64,000 nt of DNA from Sinotaia quadrata (taxonomy: Eukaryota; Mollusca; Gastropoda; Architaenioglossa; Viviparidae): NCBI GenBank assembly GCA_028829895.1, contig CM054178.1, forward strand, positions 22,797,701 to 22,861,700. The letters run 5' to 3'. This document shows positions 23,172-36,089 of this stretch, piece by piece. The notes below the pieces were generated by a model. It saw nothing but the letters and a program-made list of their open reading frames with translations, had not been told where the DNA came from and made no database searches. Within the stretch, counting starts at the first letter, position 1; every line of letters starts with the position of its first letter. The position numbers and the translations under genes are program-made.

Positions 23172-23311
23172 TTGCTTTCCTTTCGTAAGAAACAACTTTT
23201 AATTCATTACTTAACTGTAATGCCCTAAATAGAAAAGCAGGAGCATTTTTCCCGCCCTAAATCTGTCTCTGTCGAATGGGGGTGGGATGTGAGGCAATGA
23301 CGTACTCACAC
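22296..23311. other. Intron sequence with GT and GA microsatellites
   Basis: A 103-codon open frame at 22447-22758 has no recognised motif and no splice context. Microsatellites at 22938-22970 and 23118-23168. Confidence 0.55.
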
Positions 23312-23545
23312 AGACTATGAAACATATTGTTGCTGTTGTTGCGCTATCACATGGTCTGTGTGACGTATTGTTGCTGTTGTTGCGCTATCACATGTTATGT
23401 GTGACGTAATGTTGCTGTTTGTTGCACTATCACATGGTCTGTGTGACGTAATGTTGCTGTTGTTATTGCACTATCACATGGTCTGTGTGACGTATTGTTG
23501 CTGTTGTTGTTGCACTATCACATGATCTGTGTGACCAAAGTGGTT
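23312..23545. repeat. ~45-50-bp tandem repeat, 5 copies
   Basis: Core gctatcacatggtctgtgtg with acgtattgttgctgttgttg; length varies by gttgtt steps. Confidence 0.93.
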
Positions 23546-24527
23546 GCTCACATGTTTAGTCAAACACACACAAATGCACGCACGCATATTGTATTTTGAG
23601 ACCATCATTTATATACTCCCATGTGAAGGTCACTAAGTAGGTATCTCTTAAACATTAAAAACAAAGATTGAAAGAATGTTTTCGTTTTTAAGTTAATTAA
23701 TTTCTATTGCGTGACATAATGTTTTGTATTTCATTTAAATTCAATTGAATCGCACCTTTTTCTTATTTGCTCCACTTTTTTATTCGCTGAACTAATTAAG
23801 GGACGAAGGGAATGAAGTAGGAAGAAGCAGACTAAAGAGTGAGAATTTAAATTATCTGGCCTGGCGAAGTGAGCTGTTATTCTTCGAAGAGTTTACGATC
23901 CGTCTTATATCTCATCATTGTAAATTTTAAGTTTGCGAGCGTTTGTTAACGTGGGGTTTTTCCGTGGTGGGTGAGATGTCTGCAATTCCTACGCCACATA
24001 GCCCAGTGACACTGGAAAAAAAAAGGCCACTTCATGGGTATTAGCAAGGTCTTTCGCTTCGTGCTGCAAACTGACACGTGACAGTAGTTCTATTAATAAT
24101 TCATGTTAGATTATATTCGTAAAGGCAATGCTCTTTTGGCTTAGTCTGTCCAGAGACTGTAGTTATAGATTATTTTCTAAAGCATTGAGGCCGATGCTTG
24201 AATGGTAGGCAGTCTGTTCGTAGAGGTCAGGGCCACAGTTCAAGTCTGGCTCAACTTCGGATAGTCGACAAATGTGGGACAAAATTTGCCGCATAGAGAT
24301 GTATATAATATTGACATTTGCTTGTCCTTGACCTTACGTTTATCCCTGCCGTAAACGGTCAGCACAGGACAGTAAATGTAGAATCAAAGTAATTGTTATA
24401 TTACAAAATATAAAAAAAATAGCTTACTGTTGATTTGAGACAAATTCATTATAAGAAAAAAGCCTGTAATCTTCTGACGTAATTTGGTTCTTGTGTGGTC
24501 GTTTGATACGTAGTTATGTTTGGACGT
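23546..24527. other. Mostly unique intron sequence
   Basis: Contains the possible SINE at 24185. No gene seen. Confidence 0.55.
24185..24300 (+). mobile_element. Possible tRNA-derived SINE head
   Basis: gaatggtaggcagtctg resembles a Pol III A box region and agttcaagtctggc a B box, about 40 bp apart, as in a tRNA. No cloverleaf can be completed with confidence and no tail is obvious. Confidence 0.27.
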
Positions 24528-24775
24528 ATCTGATGCATAACTACGTCTGACGTGTTTGTTACATAGCTATGGTTTGATGTAATTGCTACATAGCTATGGT
24601 TTTAGGTAGCTGTTGCATAGTTGCGTTTCTACCTAGTTGCTAGCCATTGTTTGACGTAGCTGGTGCACAGTTATGGTTCGACGAGGTTGTTATATAGCTA
24701 CGTTTTTATCGTAGTTGTTGCATAGCTATGGTGTTACGTCGTTGGTACATAGCTACGGTTGGACGTATTTTTGAT
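24528..24775. repeat. Degenerate ~27-bp repeat
   Basis: gtagttgttgcatagctatg variants, about nine copies. Confidence 0.85.
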
Positions 24776-25797
24776 TCCCCATCACTTCACTCTTCTTATA
24801 ATTCACTGGTCAGTTCAGATCGAATCGGTCAGTACCATAACTCTTGTCATTGCTGAGCAGCAGACACATATCAATGGAGTGTCGTCATTTCATTTAAACT
24901 AGGTAATTATGAGAATATGTGCAAGTGTACAAACTCAAAATCTTAAGCAACTCTCTAATACGGAACTCAATGTTCAAAGTAATGTTCTTAACGCGCACGC
25001 GTGTGTGAATGTACATACGTGGGGGTGAGGGGGTGGTATGTGTGTGCGTGTGCATGTGTGTGTGTGTGTCTGTCTGTATGTGTGTATGTGTTTATAATCC
25101 TGTCGACATGGTATCTCTAAAGAGATAATTTCACAAACCACAATAAGAATTACTTCCCCTACTACATGTTTATGTTTGAATTTTGTCACTGTTTGACCTG
25201 TGTACACGACGAGTTATACAAGATGGATTGAGGAGTGCATGTTTTCAGCAACTACATCTCACGTACTACCCTCTCACGGTGCCAATGTCGGGTTTTAGAT
25301 TTGGAACCACCCAATTAGTTCACTTGCCAGAAATCAAAGTCACAACTCGCGAACTTTATATTCAGGACAAGCGCTTTACTTTAATAGTCACACAACTCCC
25401 GGCGACAGCGCTGTTAAATCTATAACTACGATTGCATTTGAAAATTATATTGTTACTGAATTCACTGTTTGGAAATGTTCACTCCGCACACTTCCGGTAA
25501 GCACCTTAGCAATGACTGCTTCCGATTTGCAAATAGAATAAAGTAGAGTGGGTTATTCCTTTTAATCAAAGAACTTTTCTTTTTCTTTAAAATTATAATA
25601 CGTAATTATTTCTTTTTATTTGCTTTCTTATTTTTAATTTAACATTTTGCGTGGCACGATACGCCATCTTTGCACGAATGTTTGAGAAAGGGTTTCGGTC
25701 CGAAATTCTTCAAATCGATTTCAATTCCATGTGGTATTTGTTTCTTTGCAGCAGTTGTATTTTATTGTTTTTCTTTTCTTCTTTGCCTTGTTTAAAT

Positions 25798-25798
<1 letters not shown>

Positions 25799-25861
<63 letters not shown>
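25799..25861. repeat. (CA)31 microsatellite
   Basis: Uninterrupted. Confidence 0.98.
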
Positions 25862-25862
<1 letters not shown>

Positions 25863-26134
25863 CTTTGTTTTAGTTGTCACGTGACTGCATGACTGCGCTT
25901 GTTCCCTATCCAATCAAAAATACTGAGCAAACAAACCAACAAGACATCTTTCTTTTTATACTCGAAACATTTTTGCGGATTTTAAAACAAAGAGTGTGAC
26001 CAATTTGAGATTTACACAACGTTTTGAAAAAATTATTATGTAGTTCTTAATTCAGTTGCTGGAACAGTACAGTTTGTTACTTAACTGTTACACAGTTTAA
26101 AAATTAAAATTCTATGTGAACATTTTGTCCATTA

Positions 26135-26395
26135 TTCTTGAGCTGATGAATTTGTACAGTCCTGTCAAAACATGTACAGTCCTTAGAGCTGATGATTTTG
26201 CTAGTTAGATTTGTACAGTCCTGTCAAAACATGTACAGATGCCTTAGAGCTGATGATTTTGCTAGTTAGATTTGTACAGTCCTGTCAAAACACGTACAGA
26301 TGCCTTAGAGCTGATAATTTTGCTAGTTAGATTTGTACAGTCCTGTCAAAACACGTACAGATGCCTTAGAGCTGATAATTTTGCTAGTTTGATTT
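26135..26395. repeat. 61-bp tandem repeat, ~4 copies
   Basis: Unit has tagagctgatgattttgcta and ttgtacagtcctgtcaaaac; ends about 330 bp before exon 2. Confidence 0.95.
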
Positions 26396-26727
26396 GTAAT
26401 GTTACTGATTTGTTATTCTTAACTGTTTCTGTTTGTCGCCAAGATATCGCAGCAGGCATTCATTCTGATTGTAGAAAAACAAACTTATTATTTTCTAACC
26501 ATTATGTTTTAAATTCAGATTAGGCTATTTTTGTCCGCGGATAATCTTACAGCTAAATCTCAACCCCTCTTGACGCTCTTTTCAGTCTATCATTTAGAAG
26601 AGCTCTGGTAAGTCCTAGAGTTAGTCTCCACTGGCAGCAAGGCACACTAAAATCATTTTAGATTCAACGTCTCGCCTCTTCTTCCAATCATTTTCGCTTC
26701 CGTTGGTTTTTTTCTTTTCCTTTTCAG

Positions 26728-28386
26728 TTTGCTACTAAACCGAAAGAGAGAAAGATTGAGCCAAAACCCAAGAAAGAACCACCCAGAAAGGAGCCCAAGC
26801 CAACACCCGTACGAAATGATCTCAGAGAGTTGGCTCAGCCTGCAACAGGCCTCTTGGTTCAACCCACAGCGAGCCACTTGGCTTTGGCCACGACGACAGA
26901 ACCACTCCCACCGCCAACGCCTTCCAGAACGTCGTCAGTCACAGTTGCCAGTGATGTAGCGTCGAAAGACGGGAAAAAGGTACGGCGCAAGCTGCCACCC
27001 ATTCCATTGAACGAGGAGCCGATCCTGGCACCAAAGTCCAAGTTAAGGAAACCCAAACCACCTTCCCGAAAACCAGACCCTTTGCCTCGCTCGTCCACCC
27101 CTTCCGTGTCACCTCGGGGTGAGCAAGCATTGTTGCAACTTTCTCAGCAGTTACAGCCACGTCAGCCATCGCCTCAACCTCTTCCTCAACCAACGCCACC
27201 GTTGCGGCAGCATGAGCACACCCAGACTAAAAAATCGGTATCCCAGCAACAGCATCACCACCACCACCAACACCACCATCATCAGCAACAGCAATTGTTT
27301 CAACAGCTGCAGCAAAGGCACGAGCAGCAGAACCTCCAACAGAAGCTGAGCGATGAACTGAATGAAGAAGACTTGGAAGTGGCCCGCATCACTAACAAGG
27401 CCCAGGACAAGCGTAAGAAACCGCTGGTGGACCTTATGAAATCCAAGAGTCTCGAAAGCCATGAGCCGATGCGCACCCGAGAAAGAAGCCAGATGTTGAC
27501 AACCACGGATGTCCCTACCAACCGCTCCCTCCAACGAGCGGCTTCCGTCGGCTCCAGCGTGAGTGGATCACTCGCAAGCTCTGATGCCATGAACGAGACG
27601 GACGCAATCATCGATGCTCTCATTAACATCTATGGCATCCCGATTACAGAGGCCATGAAGTCGCTTAAAAAACGCCTGCAGGAAGAGCTACGCAGGGTCA
27701 CGCTGGACCGCAAGCGGAAGCTGGAGGAACTGGAGGAGATACGGGCCCTCCAGATGCAGATCGGCGCTCTGAAGTTGGAAAGCGATGCCTACCGGCGCTC
27801 CCGCCATGCCACCGCTGCTGCACCTGGCGACAAACGCTCGCCAAGCTACGTCAACATTGGCGCAGGAGACCCCAAGAAGTCCCTGACCCCGCGGTCATCG
27901 CCTCAGGTGACGCCTCGGCGGCAGAGACACAAACGGCAATCTTCAGATCCTATGATCTCAAAATTCTCCCCAATTAAAGAAGACAAAGACATCGAAGCTG
28001 ATTTTCAAGCCAAACTGTCTGAACCCCTGAGCATCCGCGGGAACACTGGGGCACACTCGTCTCGATATGGCGCAGACGCAAAGTACTCCACTGACGACAG
28101 TTCTCAATCAGGACTCAGTGACTCAGAGAGCACTCGCTCAGAGCCGGTCAGTAGCAGCACTCGCTACAAGAAAAGCTCGTCTAGCTACTCGAAGCTGTAT
28201 TATCCGGGCAGATCAGGCTCGAGCGAGCGCTTGCAGCCTGAACATGCTCTGTTCGTGGGCAGCGGCGCACCCCTGTCAGGAAGCCGGTCAGAGCAGCACT
28301 TGGCCAAAGGGCACCGTTCAGGTTCCAGGACGCCCACATACTATTCAGACGATGAGGAAAAAAGCCGGGAGGAGCGAAAGGCTCAG
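26728..28386 (+). CDS. Fife/PCLO-like: Piccolo/Fife-like protein, exon 2 (Pro/Gln/His-rich region and coiled coil)
   Basis: Large internal exon, 553 codons, phase 0 at both ends. It follows a pyrimidine-rich acceptor (cag at 26725-26727) and ends at ctcag|gtaagc. Exon residues 1-140 are basic and proline-rich (KPKERKIEPKPKKEP near the start). Residues about 170-205 form a His/Gln tract. Residues about 307-355 are a Glu/Arg/Leu-rich coiled coil (RLQEELRRVTLDRKRKLEEL). The remainder is Ser/Arg-rich with SP and TPR-like sites. No stop occurs from the acceptor to the donor, so the exon starts well before any internal ATG. Low-complexity regions of this kind lie between the zinc fingers and the PDZ domain in Piccolo, Bassoon and Fife, which organise synaptic vesicle release sites. 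The family call rests on the downstream PDZ and C2A exons joined in phase. Confidence 0.85.
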
Positions 28387-28439
28387 GTAAGCAAGCAGTG
28401 AGACGTGCTCACTAGTCCCTGGGGTACAATATTGATGGG

Positions 28440-28880
28440 GTCAGTTATAGACATGGCAAACCGTACAATATGATCAAAATAAGTGGGGTCTTATCGCAAG
28501 TCAAATGTACAGGATAGACAGAGCAAGCAATGTAGACAGGGTAAAAAGTGTAGATAGGACAAATAAAGAAGTAGACAGGGCAAACACATTTTGGACAGAA
28601 AATAGACAGGGAAAACACTGGGTAGACAGGGTCAACGAAAGGTAGCCAGGGCAAACATAATGTAGACAAAATAAGTACACTTTAGGGCAAACAAATGATA
28701 GGACAAACAGTGTAGACAGAGCAGTGTTGACAGAAGAAATAGACAGAGCAAACAGTTTAGACAAAAGAAATAGACAAACAAACAGTTTAGACAGGAGAAG
28801 TAGTCAGAGCAAACAGTGTAGTCAGGACTAACAGACTGTAGACAGGGAAACACTAGGAAGACAGGATAGACACAGGGCTG
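28440..28880. repeat. Degenerate 17-20-bp repeat in the intron after exon 2
   Basis: gtagacagggcaaacagt variants, more than 20 copies with irregular spacing, starting about 55 bp after the exon 2 donor. Confidence 0.88.
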
Positions 28881-29239
28881 ATAGGCGAGCGGAGATTTTT
28901 GGTGCTTATCTATTTCCACCCTGGACAAGTATTGATTTGAAATGGGCATCTTGAGCAGTTATCTTGACTGGTGCACATGGGTACTGGTGTGTTTAAATGT
29001 TCGTCCACGAAAACAGCCAAACTTAAAATGGATATTAGAAATAAATACATCTATGCTTGCTAAACATTTCGCTCTTAAAATTGAATTACAATTTTATTAC
29101 TTCTTATTTAAAAATCTAAGACGACAATTACTCTCACACTTACCTTATTTCTCATTTTAACTTGTATTTGACGACAAAGGGGATCAAAGTGTAGAGTCTC
29201 TATGTGTTTCAATTATAATGAGGTACTCTTATATTTCTT

Positions 29240-29372
29240 TCTATTAAAGTTAGGTATCCGTTTCTTTCTTTCTATTAAAGTTGGGTATCCGTTTCTTTCT
29301 TTCTATTAAAGCTGGGTATCCGTTTCTTTCTTTCTATTAAAGTTGGGTATCCGTTTCTTTCTTTCCATTAAA
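29240..29372. repeat. 31-bp tandem repeat, ~4 copies
   Basis: Unit tctattaaagttgggtatcc plus gtttctttctt. Confidence 0.96.
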
Positions 29373-29892
29373 TCCCTTATGGGGATTTAACTGACAGATT
29401 TACATTTTGGACAAAGTCAAATCATTGCAGTTAGGAAGCCTTTATAAAATCCTCATTAACATAAATCGGATTATGCTATGAAAATCGCAGTAACTTCCAT
29501 TAGTATGTTACTGAAAACAATTTTCTAGTGAGCAACATTATTTATAAAGCTACAAATTGAAAACTGAGCAATAAGCAAATTTAACACATAGGTTAATCTG
29601 ATGTGAAGTGTTATCTTGTCGATAAGTAGGCGTCTCCACCTTTACAATTATCTAGACGAGATGGAGATAAGTTAGGCCCTGATTATCCGAGCTGGGAAAA
29701 GAATTTTGCTTATCTGAACTAACTGGAGAAATTTTGATAATCCGGACTAATTGGAGACAGTTTAGGTGCAGACATAGTTTGTTTTATGTTTCTGGACTAA
29801 CCTGGAACACGGTGAACGGTGGTTGTTGCAGAAATATATATTACTGAAGGTTGTTAAATGGCAATATTAAACGCAATGCTTAGGTATCTCGT

Positions 29893-30190
29893 CTCAGTGT
29901 GAAAGTGTAAGGTTCCTTTAAAGGTGGACAGTTTTGCTGGGCTTCATACTGCTCAGTGTGAAAGTGTAGGGTTCCTTTACAGGTGGACAGTTTTGCTGGG
30001 CTTCATACTGCTCAGTGTGAAAGTGTAGGGTTCCTTTAAAGGTGGACAGTTTTGCTGGGCTTCATACTGCTCAGTGTGAAAGTGTAGGGTTCCTTTACAG
30101 GTGGACAGTTTTGCTGGGCTTCATACTGCTCAGTGTGAAAGTGTAGGGTTCCTTTAAAGGTGGACAGTTTTGCTAGGCTTCATACTGCTC
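29893..30190. repeat. 59-bp tandem repeat, 5 copies
   Basis: Unit starts cagtgtgaaagtgtagggtt and ends gctgggcttcatactgct. Alternating aaagg/acagg variants suggest growth in pairs. Confidence 0.96.
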
Positions 30191-31965
30191 AGTCTCATAT
30201 TTTATTTCCTGATCACAGCATGTTGGTATCGGTGGGGTAAATCGATCTTTCCACCCTCCACCCACCATCCCCTAACCACCTTCCACCCGTAAACAAAAGA
30301 TATGAAGAAGTTAACGGGGGTGGGGGGGGGGAAGAGAGAAGATGGATGCCAACTGATCACGCTACAGCCGTCTCATATTCAGTCTCCATAGTGAAATCGG
30401 CAACAAAGGTGACATATGCAGAACCAGCAAACACAAGAAAACGTCATCAACCCCCACCACCACCGCCATCAAGAAAACGCTGCTTTAACCGCATTCATTG
30501 CACGTCATTCAGTATTCATGCGTTTGGCCGTATTCAGGGCATGGCTTGTAGCAGCAAATCATAAACAGTGAGTAGACTGGCAGAGTGCCGCTTAGTAGTA
30601 GGTGAGCTATTGTTTCTCAATTATTTATTTATTTGCGCCTAAATTAGGTATGAGTGTGGAGTGGGTGGGGAGATAAAATGTTTGAGAGTCTGGGTGAGTG
30701 TGTTTGTATCCGTGTATGTGGAGGGTTGGAGCAATTAACCCCAAATTATGCATATGAAAATCTCTATGGTTCCGTTTCTAAATTTAGATTTACTGCGAGG
30801 AGAACGCGCACGACCCGAGATGGAAAAATGCCTGTGTGTAATGTTTCGTCACCTCATGTTTTCACATAGTGACGTTTCATTTTTGGTAAACATTCTTAGC
30901 TTGGTTAATCTAGGCTTCCATTGCCTCGAGTTGGTCTGAATAATGTAGGTTTAATCTATCTTATAATAACTTAAGTAATCAACATTTAGTATCCGCCATC
31001 TTGTTTGTATAATTAAGGCTTAGTCTTAAAATCAGAATGATAGGATTATTCAAATTAATTGAAGACTGGAATAATGGAATAGCCCGACTTAGATTGGTTT
31101 GAATGATCGAGGCATTGCCTGACTAGATTAGATAATTAAAGCATGTCTTTATATTAGTGTAGTGCAGAGTTTTCCTAAGGGAACTAACTCACAGGGACAC
31201 CGTGAGATATTCCAAATTTTCGAACCTAACCGTACTAGCATAAGTGTAATTGGTAGGTGTTTCCTGATGCGCCGTAAACAAAAATTCCTGATACACCGAG
31301 AAAGTTCGGGAATCAAAGGTGTACTGGATAGTCAAGTATGAATTGCGTATTCTGGCACTCCTTGATTCTAAACTGCTTTGAATAATTGAGGCTTAACTCC
31401 CCTTTTTAAACTCAAATAAACAAGGATAAAATGTCTTTTCAACTAGGATAATTATAATTATAATCAACGCTGAACTCTCATTCTCTTAACTCGGATTTCC
31501 AATGCTCAGTTGCCCCTCCTTTAATTCGGAAAACCAAGACATAGCTGCATTTCTTTAACTTGTCTAAATAATAAGATTTAACTGCTTGGTTGAACTCGAT
31601 AAAAGCAAACACTTAGTTACACTATTTCTAAACTTGGATAAACAGTGCTCAGCTGACTTTTTAAAATAAGCAAGAAATAACTGTCCATCCTCTGATTTGG
31701 ATAAACGAGTTTAATCACCCCTCATTTAACTCGGATAAACAAAACTTAACTGACAACTACGAATTCAAACTATTAAGTCTTTATTCTCCTTGAAATGGCC
31801 TTCAACTTGGCGAGCTGGTGGAGGGGACACTATTAAATTCATTAACACAAATTACGCGATATTATTTTCATAAGTAAGGCAAAAGAAACACATTTTATGA
31901 TTGAATTTTATCTTGCGGGATTCGAGACAGAGATGATACCTTAACTCGGCTGATCACGGCATTAG
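30191..31965. other. AT-rich intron sequence
   Basis: Scattered loose copies of aactcggataaac (31380-31750) suggest a decayed repeat. No gene seen. Confidence 0.55.
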
Positions 31966-32140
31966 CCCAATCAGAAATAAAGTGCTTTGTTTTTACGCGT
32001 TTCACACAGCCCAATCAGAAATAAAGTGCTTTGTTTTACGCATTTCACACAGCCCAATCAGAAATAAAGTGCTTTGTTTTTACGCATTTCACACAGCCCA
32101 ATCAGAAATAAAGTGCTTTGTTTTTATGCATTTCACACAG
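31966..32140. repeat. 44-bp tandem repeat, 4 copies
   Basis: Unit cccaatcagaaataaagtgc plus tttgtttttacgcatttcacacag. Confidence 0.96.
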
Positions 32141-32227
32141 ACTACAAAGGTTATATGTCATCCACCAAACTACCAATTCATGTCAAATGCTCAAGTACGT
32201 TTTCCTGATGACCACGAGCCAGATATA

Positions 32228-32432
32228 AAACCGAAACTGGCAACCCAATCTGACAAGACTAAACTGGCAACCCAAACTGACAAGACTAAGCTGGCAACCC
32301 AAACTGACAAGACTAAACTGGCAACCCAAACTGACAAGACTAAACTGGCAACCCAAACTGACAAGACTAAACTGGCACCTCAAACTAAGATAAAACTGGC
32401 AATTTTTACTAACAAGACTAAGCAGGCAACCC
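32228..32432. repeat. 27-bp tandem repeat, ~7 copies
   Basis: Unit aaactggcaacccaaactga plus caagact. One frame reads KLATQTDKT repeatedly; no splice sites or start support coding. Confidence 0.95.
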
Positions 32433-32648
32433 AAAGCTGACAAACTGATATTAACAAACTACAAAACGTTTCTTCAGTAAAGTAGTACGGTCTGTTGAGG
32501 GCGGCATTTTAATTTTGTATTTTCAAATTATGTCTTCTAAAATATATTAGATGTTTAATATAATTTGCCAGTAAATGTACAGATTACTTGCATAGTCTGT
32601 CCGACAGATCGTTTTGCTTACGTCTAGTCACAATTTAGACATGTGGGG

Positions 32649-34383
32649 TGTCACGAAAATCAAGAAATATTAATAATTTTTTTTTCTCTCCCTCTAAGTA
32701 ACTTCTAACTTTAAACTATGAACGAAACCGCTATGTTAATTAAAAGAGGGACAGGGTGAAAATGACCATTTGTCAACAACGGGAAAAACTAAGTCGGAAA
32801 CATTAGCTTTAAGTTCGTGTTGGGGAATGGAAAAGATATAATTAGCTTGCAAGAGAATGCTAGCTTGACCCTCTGTGACCAGGAACCCACGCCCATCTAT
32901 CTGTGTCAGTGTAGGGTACATGGCAGGCCAGTGTACCAAGTTCGTGAGAAGGTGCTAGGACGCCAATTATGTCCGTGACGGAGGCAGACTAAGTTTTTTG
33001 AAATGTAAACATCATTGTAAGAATCACCACTATAAATGTTTGGTAGTTTAAGTTGATATTGCTATTGTGTAATTACTATTGTTTTGTGAAAGTACTTAGT
33101 GAAATAGAAGTTGAGTTATTGGAAAGTTAATCATTGTATGCTAAGTTAAAAAGGTTGGTCTGTGTGTACAACCATGTGAGTGATGTATAGCTTGCCAGGT
33201 GGCCATGAGCTGCCAGTAACTATAGTTTTTAAAATAAAATAGGAGTAGGACCCTTGCTCTGAGATTTTAGTGTGTGCTCTGAGAGTTAGCTAGAGGTTAA
33301 ATGGATACGTAAATCACAGTGTCAACTGGGAACTTAATACTTTGGCACTGATAGAACTGGACGCCAGAGGTAGCCAGGATGGGCAGAGAATATACCTAAG
33401 CATGTACAGTGCTGGTTGTAAATGGGCAGTGTTGGAAGGGGGATAGTGTCTGTGCTGGAAGGAGGGGTGTGTTCGAGTCATCACATAGAAAGTGACGTAC
33501 AAGAGTTTGTGTATAAAAGAGGAGACAGAGCCAGGGGCGGATGAGAAACGTGGAAGAGAAACGTGGAAAATGTAGCGTGTTGTAGGAGAGCGGGACTTGC
33601 TCTCTGTTTCTCCCTGCTTTGTTGGTACCAAGAAAACTCTTCGAAGTTGGGAGGCAAGCAACTAGAGGGTTCTTGGACCCTGTAACAGTGTGACACATGT
33701 CTACCTGGACTGCGTATGAGACGCGTCGTAACGACCGTTGCAGTTTTTAGATGGGCCAAATCAAATCAGATAGTCATCTCAGGTTTTCAAAGACTCTGTC
33801 AAAGACCGCGGGTGATCGATTATTTTCCAGGCAGAAGGCAAATTCCTGGTGGAAGTTTAATGTCACGGCGCTGGGAGATGTTACAGAACGAGATGTTACA
33901 TAGTGGTAGTAACTATCGTTGGAAGCAGTAGCGGTCATGCATGAGGCATACTGCCGAGAACGGCAAAGGTTGGCCGTTGTGAAGAAGAGAAGAGATGAGA
34001 AACGAAGTTAAGAGAAGAGAAGATGAGAAACGAAGTTAAGAGAAGAGAAGATGAGAAACGAAGTTAAGAGAAGAGAAGATGAGAAACGAAGTTATGATGA
34101 AGAGAAGAGAAGCGAAAAGAAGTAATGAATAAGTGAGGAGAAATAGGCCTAACGAGGAGCGTAACAGTGGCAGTGAAGGCTACTGTATTTGGGTTCCAGG
34201 GAGCGGACCCGTGTCGAGACGTCGACGGTGTTTTTGAGCATCTTTAACCCACCCCCACCCCCCAGCACAAGAAGAGCCGATAACGATGTGAGCCCAGCAC
34301 ACGAAGAAAGCGTAACGATGTGAGCCCAGCACAAAAAGAGAGTAACGCTGATTATATGAACAGAGAACAAGGAGAACGTGACA
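32649..34383 (+). mobile_element. Probable solo LTR of a related but different element
   Basis: 1735 bp bounded by TGTCACG and CGTGACA, close in length and termini to the 1730-bp LTR. Its start also shares an accgctat...ttaatt block with that LTR. It contains a TATA-like tgtataaaagagg near 33511 and a 28-bp tandem array (33985-34095). I see no matching 5-bp flanks (tgggg versus atacc), so a boundary may be wrong or the copy rearranged. No coding sequence found inside. Confidence 0.35.
33985..34100. repeat. 28-bp purine-rich tandem repeat, 4 copies
   Basis: Unit gaagttaagagaagagaaga plus tgagaaac, inside the probable solo LTR. Confidence 0.92.
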
Positions 34384-35343
34384 ATACCTATGTGAGTAAA
34401 AGAAAATTCTAACTAATTAGGGAAATCTCAGAGCACGTAGCACATAAACATAAGTATAAACTAGAACCTAAAACTAAAACTAGAATTTTAATTAAGCATT
34501 AAACTAAAATTAGAAGTAAACCTTGAAGTAAAAAGATATTGATGGAACCATTGAAAAGACTTGCAAGTTAAATGACATTTGTTTTGAACTTTGTTTATTA
34601 TTGAACATTGATATAAGTGTGGCGCCAGAACTCTTAAATAATGACTGTTCTATTATGTTGTAAAATGCCTAAGCAATGTTAGAAGTAGTACTGCATGAAG
34701 AAATTGAGTTTTGTATTTCTTTGATTTTAATTCATCATTTATCATTTTTCTTTCTTCTTTCTTCCCCCTTTCCCATGGGTGTGAGTGTGGATGGCTGACT
34801 GACTAACCAACGTGTGAGAGGAAACCTATAGACCAATAAATTTGAACTTGTACTCCGATATTGGGCCTTTCTTCTGTCTATGGTTTCGAAAGAGTGGTTG
34901 CTGTCGTTGTTATACGTTGTGTCGTCTGTGCCGTCTACACTTCACCCCTACCCGTATGCAAACACACATGCAAACATGTCGGCAATACGTAACCTACACG
35001 CAGAATTAAATTCGAGCCAAACAAACATCTTGGTATTCTGTGTGTGGATTTGTCATTCTCTTTATGCAAGTCCTACGTGGAGCCGGCAAGCCACCATCCC
35101 TCTCCCCTCCTGTCGGAGAAGGGAGGGTGGGTGGTGACATGGGGGGGGGGTTAGTAAGTAATGTAAATATTTCGCAAACAAAAAAATATGTTTTTAACCC
35201 TTTTCCTAACTGTATTTAAGTCTATATACATTTACCAAAAATAAATACGGATTTTAGCATCAGACTTTATATGAATTTAATAACGATTATAGCACACTCC
35301 TTTATCTCTCTTTAATCTTCTCGATTCTCTCCCCTGCAATCAG
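34384..35343. other. Intron sequence before exon 3
   Basis: No gene seen; tggcgccagaact at 34621 resembles a primer-binding site but has no LTR end beside it. Confidence 0.55.
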
Positions 35344-36008
35344 CTGCAATATGAAATTCAGAAACGTAAACAGCAGCTGGAAGAGACCACACGTCTCAAG
35401 AACGAACTGTTAAAGCTCGCACGCGCACGCCAGAGCATGACCCACAGTTACGACGACATTCCTCGGCAATACGGCCCCAGCGTGCACATGGGCGCAACCT
35501 CTAGCAGCATGAGCAAGTCCCCGAGGCCTGTCCCGAGAGGGATCATCCGCCCAATCGATGATGACGTACGACTGGCGGAGCTGGCCGAGCGCGAGAGGGA
35601 ACGCGAGCGAGAACGAGAGCGCCTGGAGAGAGCGTGCCTAGAAAGAGACAGTCTGGACGAGATCTACGACGTCTTGCCTTGCCGACAACCCCGGCGCCCC
35701 GTAGTGGGGAGAAGCGGGACTGAGGGCTTGCCTTACCAAAGCCGTTCAAACTTCAGTTCCACCGAGTACCTTGCCCACAAGCAGGAAGCGGCAAGACGCA
35801 TCCGCTCGGACGAGCCACTCTACGTCAACACGGCTCCTGGGTGGATGTACGGTAGTGACCTGGGCGGAATTGGTGACGCCTCTTCTGTGTCGCAGCCTGC
35901 TCTGTCTAAACGCGTCGATTCCTTACCAGCGACCGGTGTTCCGAGTGTTGTCACAAGAGATCCCAGACTGCCAGCAAGTGTTACATTGCCTGATATCTAT
36001 TCTAACAG
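35344..36008 (+). CDS. Fife/PCLO-like: Piccolo/Fife-like protein, exon 3 (coiled coil and Arg/Glu-rich linker)
   Basis: Begins after ccctgcaatcag and reads LQYEIQKRKQQLEETTRLKN, a coiled coil that continues the heptad pattern ending exon 2. It then has an Arg/Glu run (RERERERERERLERA) and a Ser/Pro linker ending PDIYSN. The donor is taacag|gtaaca. Length 665 nt, start phase 0, end phase 2. Codon use is GC-richer than the flanking AT-rich intron, which supports real coding. A tandem 31-bp array starts about 80 bp beyond the donor. The function is probably as a scaffold linker or oligomerisation segment; no catalytic domain is visible. Confidence 0.87.
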
Positions 36009-36089
36009 GTAACACCGTCTTATCTGAAAGTAACATTCCTTCTTATTGCAGAAATTGTGGTTTGGGTTATGTGAGAAGTTTGCATGAAA

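Noticed and set aside
25183..25425. 80-codon frame beginning at 25183
   Set aside because: No motif, no clear acceptor or donor pair and AT-rich surroundings; most likely chance.
32228..32440. KLATQTDKT repeat frame as a gene
   Set aside because: Tandem 27-bp minisatellite lacking start and splice signals, surrounded by other arrays.
34620..34636. tggcgccagaact as a retroelement primer-binding site
   Set aside because: No LTR end in CA directly before it and no internal coding sequence after it.
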